DNA of 64,000 nt from Klebsiella oxytoca NBRC 105695 (lineage in GTDB: Bacteria; Pseudomonadota; Gammaproteobacteria; Enterobacterales; Enterobacteriaceae). The notes beneath the pieces are model-generated. The model searched no databases, had not been told where the DNA came from, and saw only the letters and a list, made by a program, of their open reading frames with translations. Every line of letters begins with the position of its first letter. Positions within the stretch are counted from its first letter, which is position 1. Position numbers and translations under genes: made by a program. Positions 28,987 through 42,643 of the stretch are shown here, one piece after another. Location: assembly GCF_001598695.1 (NCBI RefSeq), contig NZ_BCZK01000016.1, forward strand, positions 55,051-119,050, read 5' to 3'.

Positions 28987-29484
28987 TCAATACAACGGCG
29001 ATGCAGGCAAAAACAGCTCCGTCAGCAGCAGCGGTTTGCCGCTCAACCGGAGGCGGGAACGACGCCCCCAAAGCTCTGCATTACGACCAATTTCAATAAA
29101 ATCGCGGGTTAGCGTCGATGACGTGAAGAGATAGCGGCCCAGCGGCGTTTGTCCCAGCTGTTGCAGCGCCAGTTCGGGGCCGCTCAGCGTCGACTCCGGC
29201 ACGATAGTTCGGCCAGCAAGCCAGGGTTCGCCATTAGCGCAAAGGATAATTTCCCGCAGCCAGTAGCGGGATTCGACGGGTAACAGAGGCGCTTCATCTG
29301 CCAGCGCTTCGCGTCCAACAAAACCTTCGTTAACCATGATGACGCTAACTCGCTTCCCCTGTTGCTCAAAGCGTTTGGTCATTGAGTCTTCCAGCAATAG
29401 CCAGTCGCGCAGATGCGCGTGCAGCGGGGGCATTGCGGCAAAATAACGCAGCGCACGCAGTTGCGTAAGCGCAGGATGTGGCAT
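28987..29484 (-). CDS. ubiC: Chorismate pyruvate-lyase
   Basis: 165 residues from the ATG at 29484 ([20 protein letters not shown]), which follows GGAGATTCAGGC; upstream frame to 29586 is not supported. Family motifs [45 protein letters not shown] and the C-terminal [17 protein letters not shown]. Splits chorismate into 4-hydroxybenzoate and pyruvate, the first committed step of ubiquinone synthesis. First gene of ubiCA. Confidence 0.97.
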   Translation of the reverse strand: MPHPALTQLRALRYFAAMPPLHAHLRDWLLLEDSMTKRFEQQGKRVSVIMVNEGFVGREALADEAPLLPVESRYWLREIILCANGEPWLAGRTIVPESTLSGPELALQQLGQTPLGRYLFTSSTLTRDFIEIGRNAELWGRRSRLRLSGKPLLLTELFLPASPLY

Positions 29485-29604
29485 GCCTGAATCTCCGGTA
29501 CAAAACGTAAAGGTATTGTATCGCAGAATGGGGCATCGGGGGCGGGCAAACGTCAATATACGATCATCCGCGCAACAGCCCTGCAACAGAAGCTGCCGCG
29601 CGAT

Positions 29605-29632
29605 AAAAAAAAGTGCGCCCTGACGGACGCAC
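29605..29632 (-). terminator. malM intrinsic terminator
   Basis: On the minus strand, stem GTGCGTCC / GGGCGCAC (one G-U pair) with loop GTCA and then eight T. It ends the malK-lamB-malM transcript. Confidence 0.9.
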
Positions 29633-29672
29633 CTAAAGGCTGTGCCTAAACATCAGCATTGTGGGGAGACGG

Positions 29673-30605
29673 TCACCCCTTGCCTTTTACACTGCTGATA
29701 AAGGTGGAACGAGCAGATTTCGAACCAAGACGTTCAGCTTCGTTCATCAATTTCAGAGCCTTGTCGATATCGCCTTTCGCAACCGCCTGCTTAATGCCGT
29801 TATTGAAGTAAGTTTCGGTATCATCAAGCATCGGTTCGGTTTTCGCCGCTGGAGCCGGGGCCGGGGCGGCGACCGGCGCGCTATAGGCAGGAGCAGCGGT
29901 ATTACCGACGGTAACAGGCCCCGGACCAGACGAACCGAACAGCGGGCCAACCAGCACGCTGGAGCCGGTAGAGGTTTTTACCTTCAGGCTGATGGTACCG
30001 TCGGTGACGTGTTTCGCGATGGGATCCGGAATATCCGGCACCGCATTGCCGGTGCCTTTGGCATATGCCTTCGCCGGATCGATTAATTTAGTGGTCTGCT
30101 GTAAATCCTGCGGCGTGGTAAAGACCAGCACATAAATTTTCTGCTGTCCCAGCGCCGGAGTCAGGCGCATTACACCCTCCAGACGATCTGAGCTCATCAC
30201 GCCCGGTTCAAGATAAGTAAAGTAGCTGCTGGGGAAGAATGCAGATGGCGTCATATTCTGATCAAGAATCAGCACGTTCGGTGCATATACCGCAGCTTGT
30301 TTTTCCACTTCGCTGGTTAACGTAATATTGAGCTCGCCAATATTCGCCGGAACGCTGTATGCGGCGACCGGACCACTGATTCCGGGGACATTGAGCGTCT
30401 GCCCGGCCACGGCGAGCTTTGTGGTTTGCGTTTTGGATTGGTCGACTGGAGTCCAGGTGAGCTGCTGCAACGCGGAGGCCGGAATCGACGGCGCGGCAGA
30501 GGTGTTCTGCGGCACGAAATTAACATCAGCAAAACTGACTGCGGGTACGCAGGCCATCAGGCCGACGGACAGGCAGAGGGCAACGAGACTTTTCTTCATT
30601 TTCAT
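29673..30605 (-). CDS. malM: Maltose operon periplasmic protein MalM
   Basis: 310 residues starting MKMKKSLVALCLSVGLMACV, a signal peptide with a possible lipobox-like Cys at 18. Matches MalM along its length: ALQQLTWTPVDQSKTQTTKL, TLTSEVEKQAAVYAPNVLIL and C-terminal LMNEAERLGSKSARSTFISS. An Ala/Pro-rich linker (AAPAYSAPVAAPAPAPAAK) separates the two parts. Periplasmic, function unknown. Last gene of malK-lamB-malM, under MalT control. Confidence 0.96.
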   Translation of the reverse strand: MKMKKSLVALCLSVGLMACVPAVSFADVNFVPQNTSAAPSIPASALQQLTWTPVDQSKTQTTKLAVAGQTLNVPGISGPVAAYSVPANIGELNITLTSEVEKQAAVYAPNVLILDQNMTPSAFFPSSYFTYLEPGVMSSDRLEGVMRLTPALGQQKIYVLVFTTPQDLQQTTKLIDPAKAYAKGTGNAVPDIPDPIAKHVTDGTISLKVKTSTGSSVLVGPLFGSSGPGPVTVGNTAAPAYSAPVAAPAPAPAAKTEPMLDDTETYFNNGIKQAVAKGDIDKALKLMNEAERLGSKSARSTFISSVKGKG

Positions 30606-30667
30606 TGTTATCACCTCAATTCCGATGGCCGAGCGGTAGCCAGGCAATAGCGCGCTGGGCCTAAGAT

Positions 30668-30687
30668 AGAGGGGCTTGCGCCCCTCT
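30668..30687 (-). other. Hairpin in the lamB-malM intergenic region
   Basis: AGAGGGGC / GCCCCTCT, 8 bp with a 4-nt loop, just after the lamB stop. On the transcribed strand it is not followed by a clean T-run, so it is likely an mRNA 3'-stabiliser or partial terminator that lowers malM expression. E. coli has a palindrome at the same place. Confidence 0.5.
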
Positions 30688-30712
30688 TTTAGTTACGAAC
30701 GGTCAGGCTCGA

Positions 30713-34768
<4,056 letters not shown>

Positions 34769-34827
34769 TACGGTTTCCCTTATTCCTTAGGGAGTAAGGT
34801 TTGTTGAATACGTTGTTACACGAAATC

Positions 34828-34932
34828 TTTCGCGCTACATCGAGGCGGCAAGGATGCAAATCCCCAGGCGCTTACATCCGTAAGTGACTGGGATGCGTAT
34901 CCGCAGCCAACAAAGAGGTAGCGCGAAGGATA
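34828..34932 (+). repeat. ERIC element between malE and malF
   Basis: Core AATCCCCAGGCGCTTACAT then CCGTAAGTGACTGGGAT, bounded by arms TTTCGCGCTAC (34828-34838) and GTAGCGCGAAGG (34919-34930). Transcribed within the malEFG mRNA. In E. coli the same gap contains REP sequences that protect malE mRNA; here an ERIC occupies it. Confidence 0.92.
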
Positions 34933-34954
34933 AAGTGTAAAGAGGATGATCCCC

Positions 34955-36499
34955 ATGGATGTCGTGAAAAAGAAACACTGGTGGCAAAGTCCGCAGCTCA
35001 CATGGTCTGTGATCGGCTTGCTGTGCCTGCTGGTGGGTTACCTTGTTGTTTTGATGTACGCCCAGGGGGAGTACCTGTTTGCCATCATGACGCTGATTTT
35101 AAGCTCGGTTGGCCTGTATATTTTTTCCAATCGCAAGGCCTATGCCTGGCGCTATGTTTACCCGGGTCTCGCTGGGATGGGGCTGTTCGTCCTGTTCCCG
35201 CTGATCTGCACTATCGCTATCGCTTTCACCAACTACAGCAGTACTAACCAGCTTACCTTTGAACGCGCCCAACAGGTGCTGATGGACCGTTCCTTCCAGG
35301 CGGGTAAATCCTACAACTTCGCGCTTTATCCGGCGGGAGATGAGTGGAAGCTGGCGCTGACCGATGGCGAGAGCGGCAAAAACTATCTTTCCGACGCTTT
35401 TAAATTCGGCGGCGAACAGAAGCTGGCGTTAAAAGAGGCTGATGCCCTGCCGGAAGGCGAACGCGCCACCCTGCGCGTGATTACGCAAAACCGCACCGCC
35501 CTGAACCAGCTGACCGCCGTCCTGCCGGATGAGAGCAAAGTCATTATGAGCTCCCTGCGTCAGTTCTCCGGCACCCAGCCGCTGTACGCGCTGGCCAATG
35601 ACGGTACGCTGACCAACAACCAGAGCGGCGTGAAATATCGGCCGAACGCCGAGGTCGGTTTCTATCAGGCGATTAACGCCGACGGCAGCTGGGGCAGCGA
35701 AAAGCTCAGCCCGGGCTACACCGTGACCATCGGCTGGGATAACTTCACCCGCGTGTTCCAGGATGAAGGTATCCAGAAACCGTTCTTCGCGATTTTCGTC
35801 TGGACGGTGGTCTTCTCTGTTCTGACCGTGATTCTCACCGTTGCGGTCGGCATGGTGCTCGCCTGTCTCGTCCAGTGGGAAGCCCTGAAAGGCAAAGCGA
35901 TTTATCGCGTACTGCTGATTCTGCCTTATGCCGTACCGTCGTTTATCTCAATTCTGATCTTCAAAGGGCTGTTCAACCAGAGCTTTGGTGAGATCAACAT
36001 GATGCTCAGCGCGCTGTTCGGCATCAAGCCGGCCTGGTTTAGCGACCCGACTACCGCGCGCACCATGATTATCATCGTCAACACCTGGCTGGGCTATCCG
36101 TACATGATGATCCTGTGCATGGGCCTGCTGAAAGCGATTCCTGACGATTTATATGAAGCCTCGGCAATGGATGGCGCCACGCCGTTCCAGAACTTCTTCA
36201 AAATTACGCTGCCGCTGCTGATCAAGCCGCTGACGCCGCTGATGATCGCCAGCTTCGCCTTTAACTTTAACAACTTCGTGCTGATTCAGCTGTTGACCAA
36301 CGGCGGGCCGGACCGGCTCGGCACCACCACGCCGGCGGGCTACACCGACCTTTTGGTGAGCTATACCTATCGCATCGCCTTTGAAGGCGGCGGCGGGCAG
36401 GACTTCGGCCTCGCGGCGGCTATCGCCACGCTGATCTTCCTGCTGGTAGGCGCCCTGGCGATTGTTAACCTGAAAGCCACACGTATGAAGTTCGATTAA
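34955..36499 (+). CDS. malF: Maltose ABC transporter permease MalF
   Basis: 514 residues from MDVVKKKHWWQSPQLTWSVI, start chosen for GAGG 10 nt upstream and agreement with E. coli; another ATG lies three codons earlier. Eight membrane helices and the large periplasmic P2 loop (about residues 95-275, which grips MalE), with the EAA coupling loop EASAMDGATPFQNFFKITLP near 400. Forms the translocation channel with MalG. Separated from malG by a palindromic repeat instead of the short gap of E. coli. Confidence 0.98.
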   Translation: MDVVKKKHWWQSPQLTWSVIGLLCLLVGYLVVLMYAQGEYLFAIMTLILSSVGLYIFSNRKAYAWRYVYPGLAGMGLFVLFPLICTIAIAFTNYSSTNQLTFERAQQVLMDRSFQAGKSYNFALYPAGDEWKLALTDGESGKNYLSDAFKFGGEQKLALKEADALPEGERATLRVITQNRTALNQLTAVLPDESKVIMSSLRQFSGTQPLYALANDGTLTNNQSGVKYRPNAEVGFYQAINADGSWGSEKLSPGYTVTIGWDNFTRVFQDEGIQKPFFAIFVWTVVFSVLTVILTVAVGMVLACLVQWEALKGKAIYRVLLILPYAVPSFISILIFKGLFNQSFGEINMMLSALFGIKPAWFSDPTTARTMIIIVNTWLGYPYMMILCMGLLKAIPDDLYEASAMDGATPFQNFFKITLPLLIKPLTPLMIASFAFNFNNFVLIQLLTNGGPDRLGTTTPAGYTDLLVSYTYRIAFEGGGGQDFGLAAAIATLIFLLVGALAIVNLKATRMKFD

Positions 36500-36508
36500 T
36501 TGGAATAA

Positions 36509-36628
36509 CCAGGCGTCATTGGCGCGGGCAGTTTGAGCTCGGCCAGCCCGCAAGAACCGGAGCGTACACGTAGTACGTGAGGATTCTGAGCACTGCCCGA
36601 GTTCAAAATGACAAGCAAAATAGCCTGG
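36509..36628. repeat. 120-bp imperfect palindromic repeat between malF and malG
   Basis: Outer arms CCAGGC / GCCTGG, inner arms GTCATT / AATGAC and a GC-rich stem around CGGGCAGT / ACTGCCCG, with a central GTACACGTAGTAC. Not an ERIC. It resembles other intergenic palindromes of enterics that contain GCGTACACGTAGTACGTGAG, but I cannot give its family name. It lies inside the malEFG transcript, just before the malG ribosome site. Confidence 0.8.
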
Positions 36629-36655
36629 AGCGGTATCAAGGGGAGTAAAAATATT

Positions 36656-37546
36656 ATGGCTATGGTTCAACCCAAATCTCAGAAGCTGCGTTTATTAACA
36701 ACGCACCTTCTGCTGCTGATTTTTATCGCGGCGATTATGTTCCCGCTGCTGATGGTCATCGCTATCTCGCTGCGCGAAGGGAACTTCGCCACCGGTAGCC
36801 TGATTCCCGAAAGTATCTCCTGGGAGCACTGGCGGCTGGCGTTAGGCTTCAGCGTCGAACACGCTGACGGCCGCGTCACGCCGCCCCCCTTCCCGGTTCT
36901 CCTGTGGCTGTGGAACTCCATCAAGGTGGCCGGCATTACCGCCATTGGCATCGTCGCGCTCTCTACAACCTGCGCTTACGCTTTTGCCCGTATGCGCTTC
37001 CCGGGTAAAGCCACGCTGCTTAAAGGAATGCTGATTTTCCAGATGTTCCCCGCGGTTCTGTCGCTGGTCGCGCTGTATGCCCTGTTTGACCGTCTCGGCC
37101 AGTACGTACCGTTCGTTGGACTGAATACCCACGGCGGCGTGATCTTCGCCTATATGGGCGGTATCGCGCTGCACGTCTGGACAATCAAAGGCTACTTCGA
37201 AACCATCGACGGCTCGCTGGAAGAAGCGGCGGCGCTGGACGGCGCGACGCCATGGCAGGCTTTCCGCCTGGTGCTGCTCCCGCTATCGGTACCGATTCTG
37301 GCGGTGGTGTTTATTCTGTCGTTCATCGCCGCGATTACCGAAGTGCCGGTGGCCTCTCTGCTGCTGCGCGATGTGAACAGCTATACCCTTGCGGTCGGAA
37401 TGCAACAGTATCTCAACCCGCAGAACTATCTGTGGGGCGACTTTGCCGCCGCGGCGGTGCTCTCCGCCATTCCGATTACCGTAGTGTTCCTGCTGGCCCA
37501 GCGCTGGTTGGTTAACGGCCTGACCGCAGGAGGAGTGAAAGGTTAA
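36656..37546 (+). CDS. malG: Maltose ABC transporter permease MalG
   Basis: 296 residues from [20 protein letters not shown]; the frame extends to 36608 through the repeat but the true start follows AAGGGGAG. Six membrane helices, EAA loop [21 protein letters not shown] near 190-210, and C-terminal [14 protein letters not shown] whose tail reaches the MalK interface. Second channel subunit of MalFGK2. Last gene of malEFG. Confidence 0.98.
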   Translation: MAMVQPKSQKLRLLTTHLLLLIFIAAIMFPLLMVIAISLREGNFATGSLIPESISWEHWRLALGFSVEHADGRVTPPPFPVLLWLWNSIKVAGITAIGIVALSTTCAYAFARMRFPGKATLLKGMLIFQMFPAVLSLVALYALFDRLGQYVPFVGLNTHGGVIFAYMGGIALHVWTIKGYFETIDGSLEEAAALDGATPWQAFRLVLLPLSVPILAVVFILSFIAAITEVPVASLLLRDVNSYTLAVGMQQYLNPQNYLWGDFAAAAVLSAIPITVVFLLAQRWLVNGLTAGGVKG

Positions 37547-37570
37547 TTTTCATCGTTAGATACTCTAATT

Positions 37571-37685
37571 AATTCGAGTTGTCGAAAGGCGACAAGCCCG
37601 ATAATCCCCAGCAGCATAGGTAACTATGTGACTGGGGTGAGCGGGTGCAGTCAACGCATCAGCAACTTGAAGTATGACGAGTATA
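37571..37685 (+). repeat. ERIC element downstream of malG
   Basis: AATCCCCAGCAGCATAGGTA followed by ACTATGTGACTGGGGTGAGC, with flanking arms GAGTTGTCGAAAGG and CAACTTGAAGTATGACGAG. Confidence 0.92.
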
Positions 37686-37696
37686 CCCGCCCCAAA

Positions 37697-37772
37697 TTTC
37701 AGAGGAGGGATGACGGTTTCGCGGTAATGCACGACCCCAACCGGGCATTACCGCCGTCGCCCTCAGCTGAAA
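37697..37772. repeat. 76-bp long imperfect hairpin
   Basis: Inner arms GCGGTAATGC (37721-37730) and GCATTACCGC (37745-37754) pair perfectly over 10 bp. They are extended outward by GACG/CGTC, GAGGG/CCCTC and TTTCAG/CTGAAA. It begins just after an ERIC and stays upstream of the operon terminator, so it may be transcribed as part of the malEFG 3' untranslated region. Confidence 0.7.
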
Positions 37773-37839
37773 AAGTAAGGCAAATGCCACTGCTATCCTC
37801 AACTGGACCCTACATAAATTCTATTTGTGACTGTTGGTC

Positions 37840-37867
37840 AGCGGCCCTGGAGGCCGCTTTTTTTTAT
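37840..37867 (+). terminator. malEFG intrinsic terminator
   Basis: Stem AGCGGCC / GGCCGCT with a 5-nt loop and a run of nine to ten T. The rest of the gap up to xylE (37868-38257) is AT-rich, with a CRP-like half-site TCACA near 38142; I see no gene in it. Confidence 0.9.
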
Positions 37868-38257
37868 TCGCGTTTCAGGTACCCGACGTCTCGCAATGAA
37901 ACTCCCCCTTGCGCGAAAGTCCAGAAGTTCGCAGGCAAAGTGCTGAGCGTTAGCCACCCGCAGCGCCTTGATGCAGCGGCACCCACCCACCAACGTCTCT
38001 TCCGAAGAGAGATAGTCTGCCACTCTTTTAAAGAAATTTATTATGTTATTTTGCATTTAGGTTACGATTATTTTCTTTTGCGCGATTCATCACTGCAATT
38101 TCATTTACCGCTGTTCTTTTAACAATTAAATAGAGTTGAGATCACATAAAGAATATAACGTAATTGCAATATTAAATTTGATAATTGCCATCCCCGGGTG
38201 ATGAATACACCATCATTATTACCGATAAGAAGAAATGTGTATTTAAGGCTGGTCAGG

Positions 38258-39733
38258 ATGAATACCCAATATAATTCAAGCTATATCTTTTCGATTACGT
38301 TAGTCGCCACGTTAGGAGGACTATTATTTGGCTACGATACCGCAGTCATCTCCGGTACGGTAGAATCCTTAAACACTGTTTTTGTGGCTCCGCAAAATCT
38401 GAGTGAATCTGCCGCCAACTCATTGCTGGGCTTCTGCGTTGCCAGCGCCTTGATTGGCTGCATCATTGGAGGAGCGCTTGGCGGCTATTGTAGTAACCGT
38501 TTTGGCCGCCGGGATTCGCTAAAAATTGCCGCGCTTCTGTTTTTTATCTCCGGTATCGGTTCGGCATGGCCTGAATTAGGTTTTACCCCGATAAATCCTG
38601 ATAACGCGGTGCCAGTTTATTTAGCCGGATATGTACCACAATTCGTTATTTACCGCATTATTGGAGGCATTGGCGTAGGTTTAGCATCAATGCTTTCACC
38701 GATGTATATTGCGGAACTGGCGCCGGCAAGCATACGAGGAAAACTGGTTTCCTTTAACCAGTTCGCGATTATTTTTGGGCAGCTATTGGTTTACTGCGTT
38801 AACTATTTCATTGCAAAATCAGGTGATGCTAGCTGGCTGAATACCAATGGTTGGCGATATATGTTTGCCTCAGAATGCATTCCCGCACTGCTGTTTTTAG
38901 GGCTACTGTATACCGTACCGGAAAGCCCGCGCTGGCTGATGGCGCAGGGCAAACAGGAACAGGCGGAGGGTATTCTGCGCAAAATTATGGGCAGCAAGCT
39001 CGCCGTCCAGGCAATGCAGGAGATCAATCTGTCACTGGAAAATGGCCGTAAAACGGGCGGTCGTCTGCTGATGTTTGGCGCAGGCGTCATTACTATCGGC
39101 GTTATGCTGTCTATATTCCAGCAGTTTGTCGGCATCAACGTCGTGCTCTACTACGCTCCGGAAGTCTTCAAAACGCTGGGAGCCAGCACTGATGTCGCCC
39201 TGCTGCAGACCATTATCGTGGGCGTTATCAACCTGACTTTCACCGTTCTGGCCATCATGACGGTTGATAAATTTGGCCGCAAGCCGCTGCAAATTATTGG
39301 CGCACTCGGGATGGCGCTTGGCATGTTCAGCCTCGGCACCGCCTTTTATACTCAAGCATCCGGTTTGGTGGCGCTGCTGTCGATGCTGCTTTACGTCGCC
39401 GCATTTGCCATGTCCTGGGGCCCGGTTTGCTGGGTGCTGCTGGCAGAAATCTTCCCTAACGCGATTCGCGGCAAAGCTCTCGCCATTGCGGTTGCCGCGC
39501 AGTGGCTGGCGAACTACTTTGTCTCCTGGACCTTCCCGATGATGGATAAAAACTCCTGGCTGGTTGCCCATTTTCACAACGGTTTTTCCTACTGGATTTA
39601 CGGTTGTATGGGAATTCTGGCGGCGATGTTTATGTGGAAATTTGTGCCGGAAACGAAAGGCAAGACGCTGGAAGAACTCGAAGAGCTGTGGGCACCCGCA
39701 GAAGAGAAAACGCTTCAGGCCTCTATCAGATAA
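38258..39733 (+). CDS. xylE: D-xylose:proton symporter XylE
   Basis: 491 residues from MNTQYNSSYIFSITLVATLG; the in-frame ATG at 38198 is not supported by the family. Twelve membrane helices of the sugar-porter MFS family with GGLLFGYDTAVISG, NRFGRRDSL, RIIGGIGVGLASMLSPMYIAELAP, VPESPRWLMAQGK, QQFVGINVVLYYAPEVF and VPETKGKTLEELE. Imports D-xylose with H+. In E. coli it also lies next to malG. Shares a strong terminator with psiE. Confidence 0.97.
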   Translation: MNTQYNSSYIFSITLVATLGGLLFGYDTAVISGTVESLNTVFVAPQNLSESAANSLLGFCVASALIGCIIGGALGGYCSNRFGRRDSLKIAALLFFISGIGSAWPELGFTPINPDNAVPVYLAGYVPQFVIYRIIGGIGVGLASMLSPMYIAELAPASIRGKLVSFNQFAIIFGQLLVYCVNYFIAKSGDASWLNTNGWRYMFASECIPALLFLGLLYTVPESPRWLMAQGKQEQAEGILRKIMGSKLAVQAMQEINLSLENGRKTGGRLLMFGAGVITIGVMLSIFQQFVGINVVLYYAPEVFKTLGASTDVALLQTIIVGVINLTFTVLAIMTVDKFGRKPLQIIGALGMALGMFSLGTAFYTQASGLVALLSMLLYVAAFAMSWGPVCWVLLAEIFPNAIRGKALAIAVAAQWLANYFVSWTFPMMDKNSWLVAHFHNGFSYWIYGCMGILAAMFMWKFVPETKGKTLEELEELWAPAEEKTLQASIR

Positions 39734-39738
39734 TAACC

Positions 39739-39770
39739 ACAGCACGCCGCTACCGGAAGCGGCGTGCTGT
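39739..39770. terminator. Bidirectional terminator between xylE and psiE
   Basis: Thirteen-base-pair perfect stem ACAGCACGCCGCT / AGCGGCGTGCTGT with a 6-nt loop, between convergent stops. T-runs are short on both sides. Confidence 0.8.
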
Positions 39771-39774
39771 CTGT

Positions 39775-40185
39775 TTACTCGCGTTTCAGTCGGTTGGAGT
39801 TACACAGCCAGAGCGTAATCACCAGAATCAGGATCGCGGCGGAGTAAATCAGCACCGCCATGGGCGACTCATGATCGATGATAATCAGGCGTACGATGGC
39901 GGTGATGCCGATATAAACAAAGTAGCGTAGCGGGAAGTGAAATCCCGATTCAAAGTACTTCACAATCAGCGCGATAAACTCGAAATAGAGGAAGTAGACC
40001 ACCAGCCCTTCCACCAGCTTGTATTTACTGACAGGTTCAGGGGTAAACAGGACGTGCGCCAAATGCAACGTCTCTTTACCGAGGAATACGATCAGAATGA
40101 CCCCCAGGCACAGCAGGCCAAGATTCAAAACGGTTTGCATGGCGGTTGCAATAAAACTCACCAACGGACGATAAACCGGCGGCAT
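39775..40185 (-). CDS. psiE: Phosphate-starvation-inducible protein PsiE
   Basis: 136 residues with four membrane segments; matches PsiE along its length ([77 protein letters not shown]). Inner-membrane protein of unknown role, PhoB-activated and CRP-repressed in E. coli. TGTGATCCAGATCTAC at 40234-40249 is a possible CRP site just upstream. Confidence 0.95.
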   Translation of the reverse strand: MPPVYRPLVSFIATAMQTVLNLGLLCLGVILIVFLGKETLHLAHVLFTPEPVSKYKLVEGLVVYFLYFEFIALIVKYFESGFHFPLRYFVYIGITAIVRLIIIDHESPMAVLIYSAAILILVITLWLCNSNRLKRE

Positions 40186-40562
40186 AGGTACTCCTCATCA
40201 TCATGATTTACTGTGACCTGTATAACGCAAAAGTGTGATCCAGATCTACATTTGTTGCCCCCTTCTCCCCACTGCCCGCCTTGCTCGTATACGACGAAAT
40301 ACGTAAAAAGAGAAAATCTTACTTTCGTCATCGCTGTGAGGCGGTTAACTAAATCCCTTTTTATGTTCAAAAAACAGAATATAAATACTCGGTAAATCAG
40401 TTAATTAACCATAATAAGATCACAGTTTTACATTCTTTTAATAAGCGAAAATTTTTCTCTTTAATGCATAAATAACAGGGTTATTAGAGTAAGTTTTTCC
40501 TTCAGAATTATCTTAGGATACTCGCCAGTTAATAACCCACAATTAGCGGATTGATTTAAAAT
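40186..40562. other. 377-bp AT-rich divergent region of psiE and the UPF0597 operon
   Basis: Contains the CRP-like site at 40234-40249 on the psiE side. The right half (40390-40560) is strongly AT-rich and probably holds the promoter of the UPF0597-azlCD-ridA operon, but no operator stands out. No gene is seen. Confidence 0.4.
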
Positions 40563-41840
40563 ATGATTAATGAACGCGCATCCATTTTTATAAAATGGCT
40601 AAAACAAGAAGTGGCTCCGGCATTAGGTTGTACCGAACCCGTCGCTATTTCTTTTACTACCGCTTACGCTGCGAAACATTTAGATACGGCCTGTCAAAGT
40701 ATTAACGGTTTTATTTCTGCGAATCTGTACAAAAACGCGACGGGCGTAACTATTCCAGGAACATCCGTTAGCGGTGTCGCGCTTGCCGCCGCCATTGGCG
40801 CTTTTGGCGGCGATGCCGATAAGGGTTTAAAAACGCTGGAGGGGATTACCCAGCAGCATGTCGAATTAGCGCAAAAGCTAATCGCCGATGGCCAGGTTAA
40901 TATTCGCGTGGAAGATACTCCCGATTTTATCCATCTGGATCTGACCCTGACCGGTGGCGAAAAGAGCTGCCGCGTGGTAGTTAAAGGCACGCATACCAAT
41001 ATCGTTGAACTTTATATTAATGGCGAAGCGCAGGCTTTGGCTAATAAACAGAATACGGTAACGCAGCAGGAAGCGTTAGAAACCTTTTCGCTTGTCGAAG
41101 CCTTCAATTTTATAAGCGAAGTCGATTTTGCCGACATCGAATTTATTCTCGAAGCCGCCCGCCTCAATTCGGCGCTGGCAAATGAAGGCAAGAGCAAGAA
41201 ATATGGTTTAAACATCAATGGTACCTTCTCTGATGCAGTAAAAAAGGGTCTGCTCAGCAACGACCTGCTCAGTAAAGTCATCATCAATACCGTCGCCGCA
41301 TCCGACGCGCGGATGGGCGGCGCTCCCGTCGTCGCCATGTCAAACTTTGGTTCCGGTAACCAGGGTATCGCCGCTACCATGCCGGTAGTGACGGTCGCGG
41401 AGCATCTTAATGCCGATGAAGAGACGCTCGCACGGGCGCTCGCGCTCTCCCACCTGACCGCGATATCGATCCACTCCCGCTATACGCGTCTGTCCGCGCT
41501 ATGCGCGGCGTCTACGGCAGCAATGGGAGCAGCTGCCGGGATGGCGTGGCTATTTACTCGCGATATGGAAACCATTAACACCGCGATTATTAATATGGTC
41601 AGTGATATTACCGGTATGATTTGTGACGGCGCTTCTAATAGCTGCGCGATGAAAGTTTCATCCGTCGTGTCCAGCGCATTTAAGGCTGTATTGATGGCCA
41701 TGCAAAATAGCTGCGCAAGCTCTAATGATGGGATCGTTTGCGCTGACGTTGAGCAAACGATTAATAATCTCTGTCGTCTGGTTGTTAAGCCCATGGTCTA
41801 TACCGACAAAGAAATTATCAACATCATGGTTGCTAAATAA
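40563..41840 (+). CDS. UPF0597/CyuA (YhaM)-family iron-sulfur L-cysteine desulfidase or L-serine dehydratase
   Basis: 425 residues matching the UPF0597 family: N-terminal LGCTEPVAISFTTAYA with Cys23, GTSVSGVALAAAIGAFGG, central GGAPVVAMSNFGSGNQGIAATMPV, and C-terminal SDITGMICDGASNSCAMKVS, whose cysteines (with Cys23 and a later Cys) are the candidate 4Fe-4S ligands. Members include E. coli YhaM/CyuA and the cysteine desulfidase CdsB; they release sulfide or ammonia from cysteine (or serine) through aminoacrylate. First gene of an operon with azlC, azlD and ridA; RidA downstream fits an enamine-releasing enzyme. Which amino acid is the substrate cannot be told. Confidence 0.9.
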   Translation: MINERASIFIKWLKQEVAPALGCTEPVAISFTTAYAAKHLDTACQSINGFISANLYKNATGVTIPGTSVSGVALAAAIGAFGGDADKGLKTLEGITQQHVELAQKLIADGQVNIRVEDTPDFIHLDLTLTGGEKSCRVVVKGTHTNIVELYINGEAQALANKQNTVTQQEALETFSLVEAFNFISEVDFADIEFILEAARLNSALANEGKSKKYGLNINGTFSDAVKKGLLSNDLLSKVIINTVAASDARMGGAPVVAMSNFGSGNQGIAATMPVVTVAEHLNADEETLARALALSHLTAISIHSRYTRLSALCAASTAAMGAAAGMAWLFTRDMETINTAIINMVSDITGMICDGASNSCAMKVSSVVSSAFKAVLMAMQNSCASSNDGIVCADVEQTINNLCRLVVKPMVYTDKEIINIMVAK

Positions 41841-41905
41841 TCATTAACTAATCTTTCCACGTACCTTACATAAATAATTAATTTCTTAAATAACAGATAT
41901 TGCTT

Positions 41906-42643
41906 ATGAACAAAAAAGTTATCCTACGGGGCGCCAGCGCCATTCTTCCCTTGTGTATCGGCGACTTTCCCTTTTCATTTATCGTCGGCGCGCTAAGCGT
42001 GAGCGCCGGAATGAGCGTCTGGCAAAGTACGGTCTGGTCCACCATTGTTATTGCGGGTTCAGCACAAATGCTGGCGTTGAATATGCTCAAAACCGGGGCG
42101 AGCCTCGGGGTAATTATATTCACCACGCTGATTATTAATCTCCGTCATATACTTTACAGCGCATCAATTTCCAGTACCGTACGCGAGGCGTCCTTTTTTA
42201 AAAAATGCTTTATGGCCTATGCTCTGACCGATGAGGTGTACGCCACGACGGTGAAAGAGATGGAGGAGAATAAAAAGGATAAATATCTGTTCTACTCTTC
42301 AGCCATGCTGACATTTTGGTTCGCCTGGGTTTTAGCCGATTTCCTTGGCGCTCTGGTTGGCGCCTCATTTCCACATATTGAAAAATACGGTCTGGACTTC
42401 GCGATGGTCGCCGCCTTTATCGCCATCGTCGTTCCGCAAATCAAGAGCCAGGCCTGTACCGTCGCCGCCATTGTGGCTGCCGTATCCGGCGTACTTTTGG
42501 TCGTGCTGCCCTATTCGTTAGGCATTGTCGTCGCATCCGTATTGGGCGTAATGGCGGGCCTGAGCGTCGATCTCGCCGAAGAGCGTAAACAAGCGCAGGC
42601 CGCCGCTAAACTCTCTCTCGAAGGAGCGCTGGAAAATGAGTAA
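41906..42643 (+). CDS. azlC: AzlC-family amino-acid exporter, large subunit
   Basis: 245 residues from the ATG at 41906; a TTG two codons earlier is less likely. Multi-spanning membrane protein with the AzlC motifs LPLCIGDFPFSFIVGALSVSAG, GSAQMLALNMLKTGASLGVII, LIINLRHILYSASIS and the DE of ALTDEVYA. With the small AzlD subunit it forms exporters of branched-chain or other amino acids. It overlaps azlD by 8 bp and follows the UPF0597 enzyme by 65 bp. Confidence 0.92.
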   Translation: MNKKVILRGASAILPLCIGDFPFSFIVGALSVSAGMSVWQSTVWSTIVIAGSAQMLALNMLKTGASLGVIIFTTLIINLRHILYSASISSTVREASFFKKCFMAYALTDEVYATTVKEMEENKKDKYLFYSSAMLTFWFAWVLADFLGALVGASFPHIEKYGLDFAMVAAFIAIVVPQIKSQACTVAAIVAAVSGVLLVVLPYSLGIVVASVLGVMAGLSVDLAEERKQAQAAAKLSLEGALENE

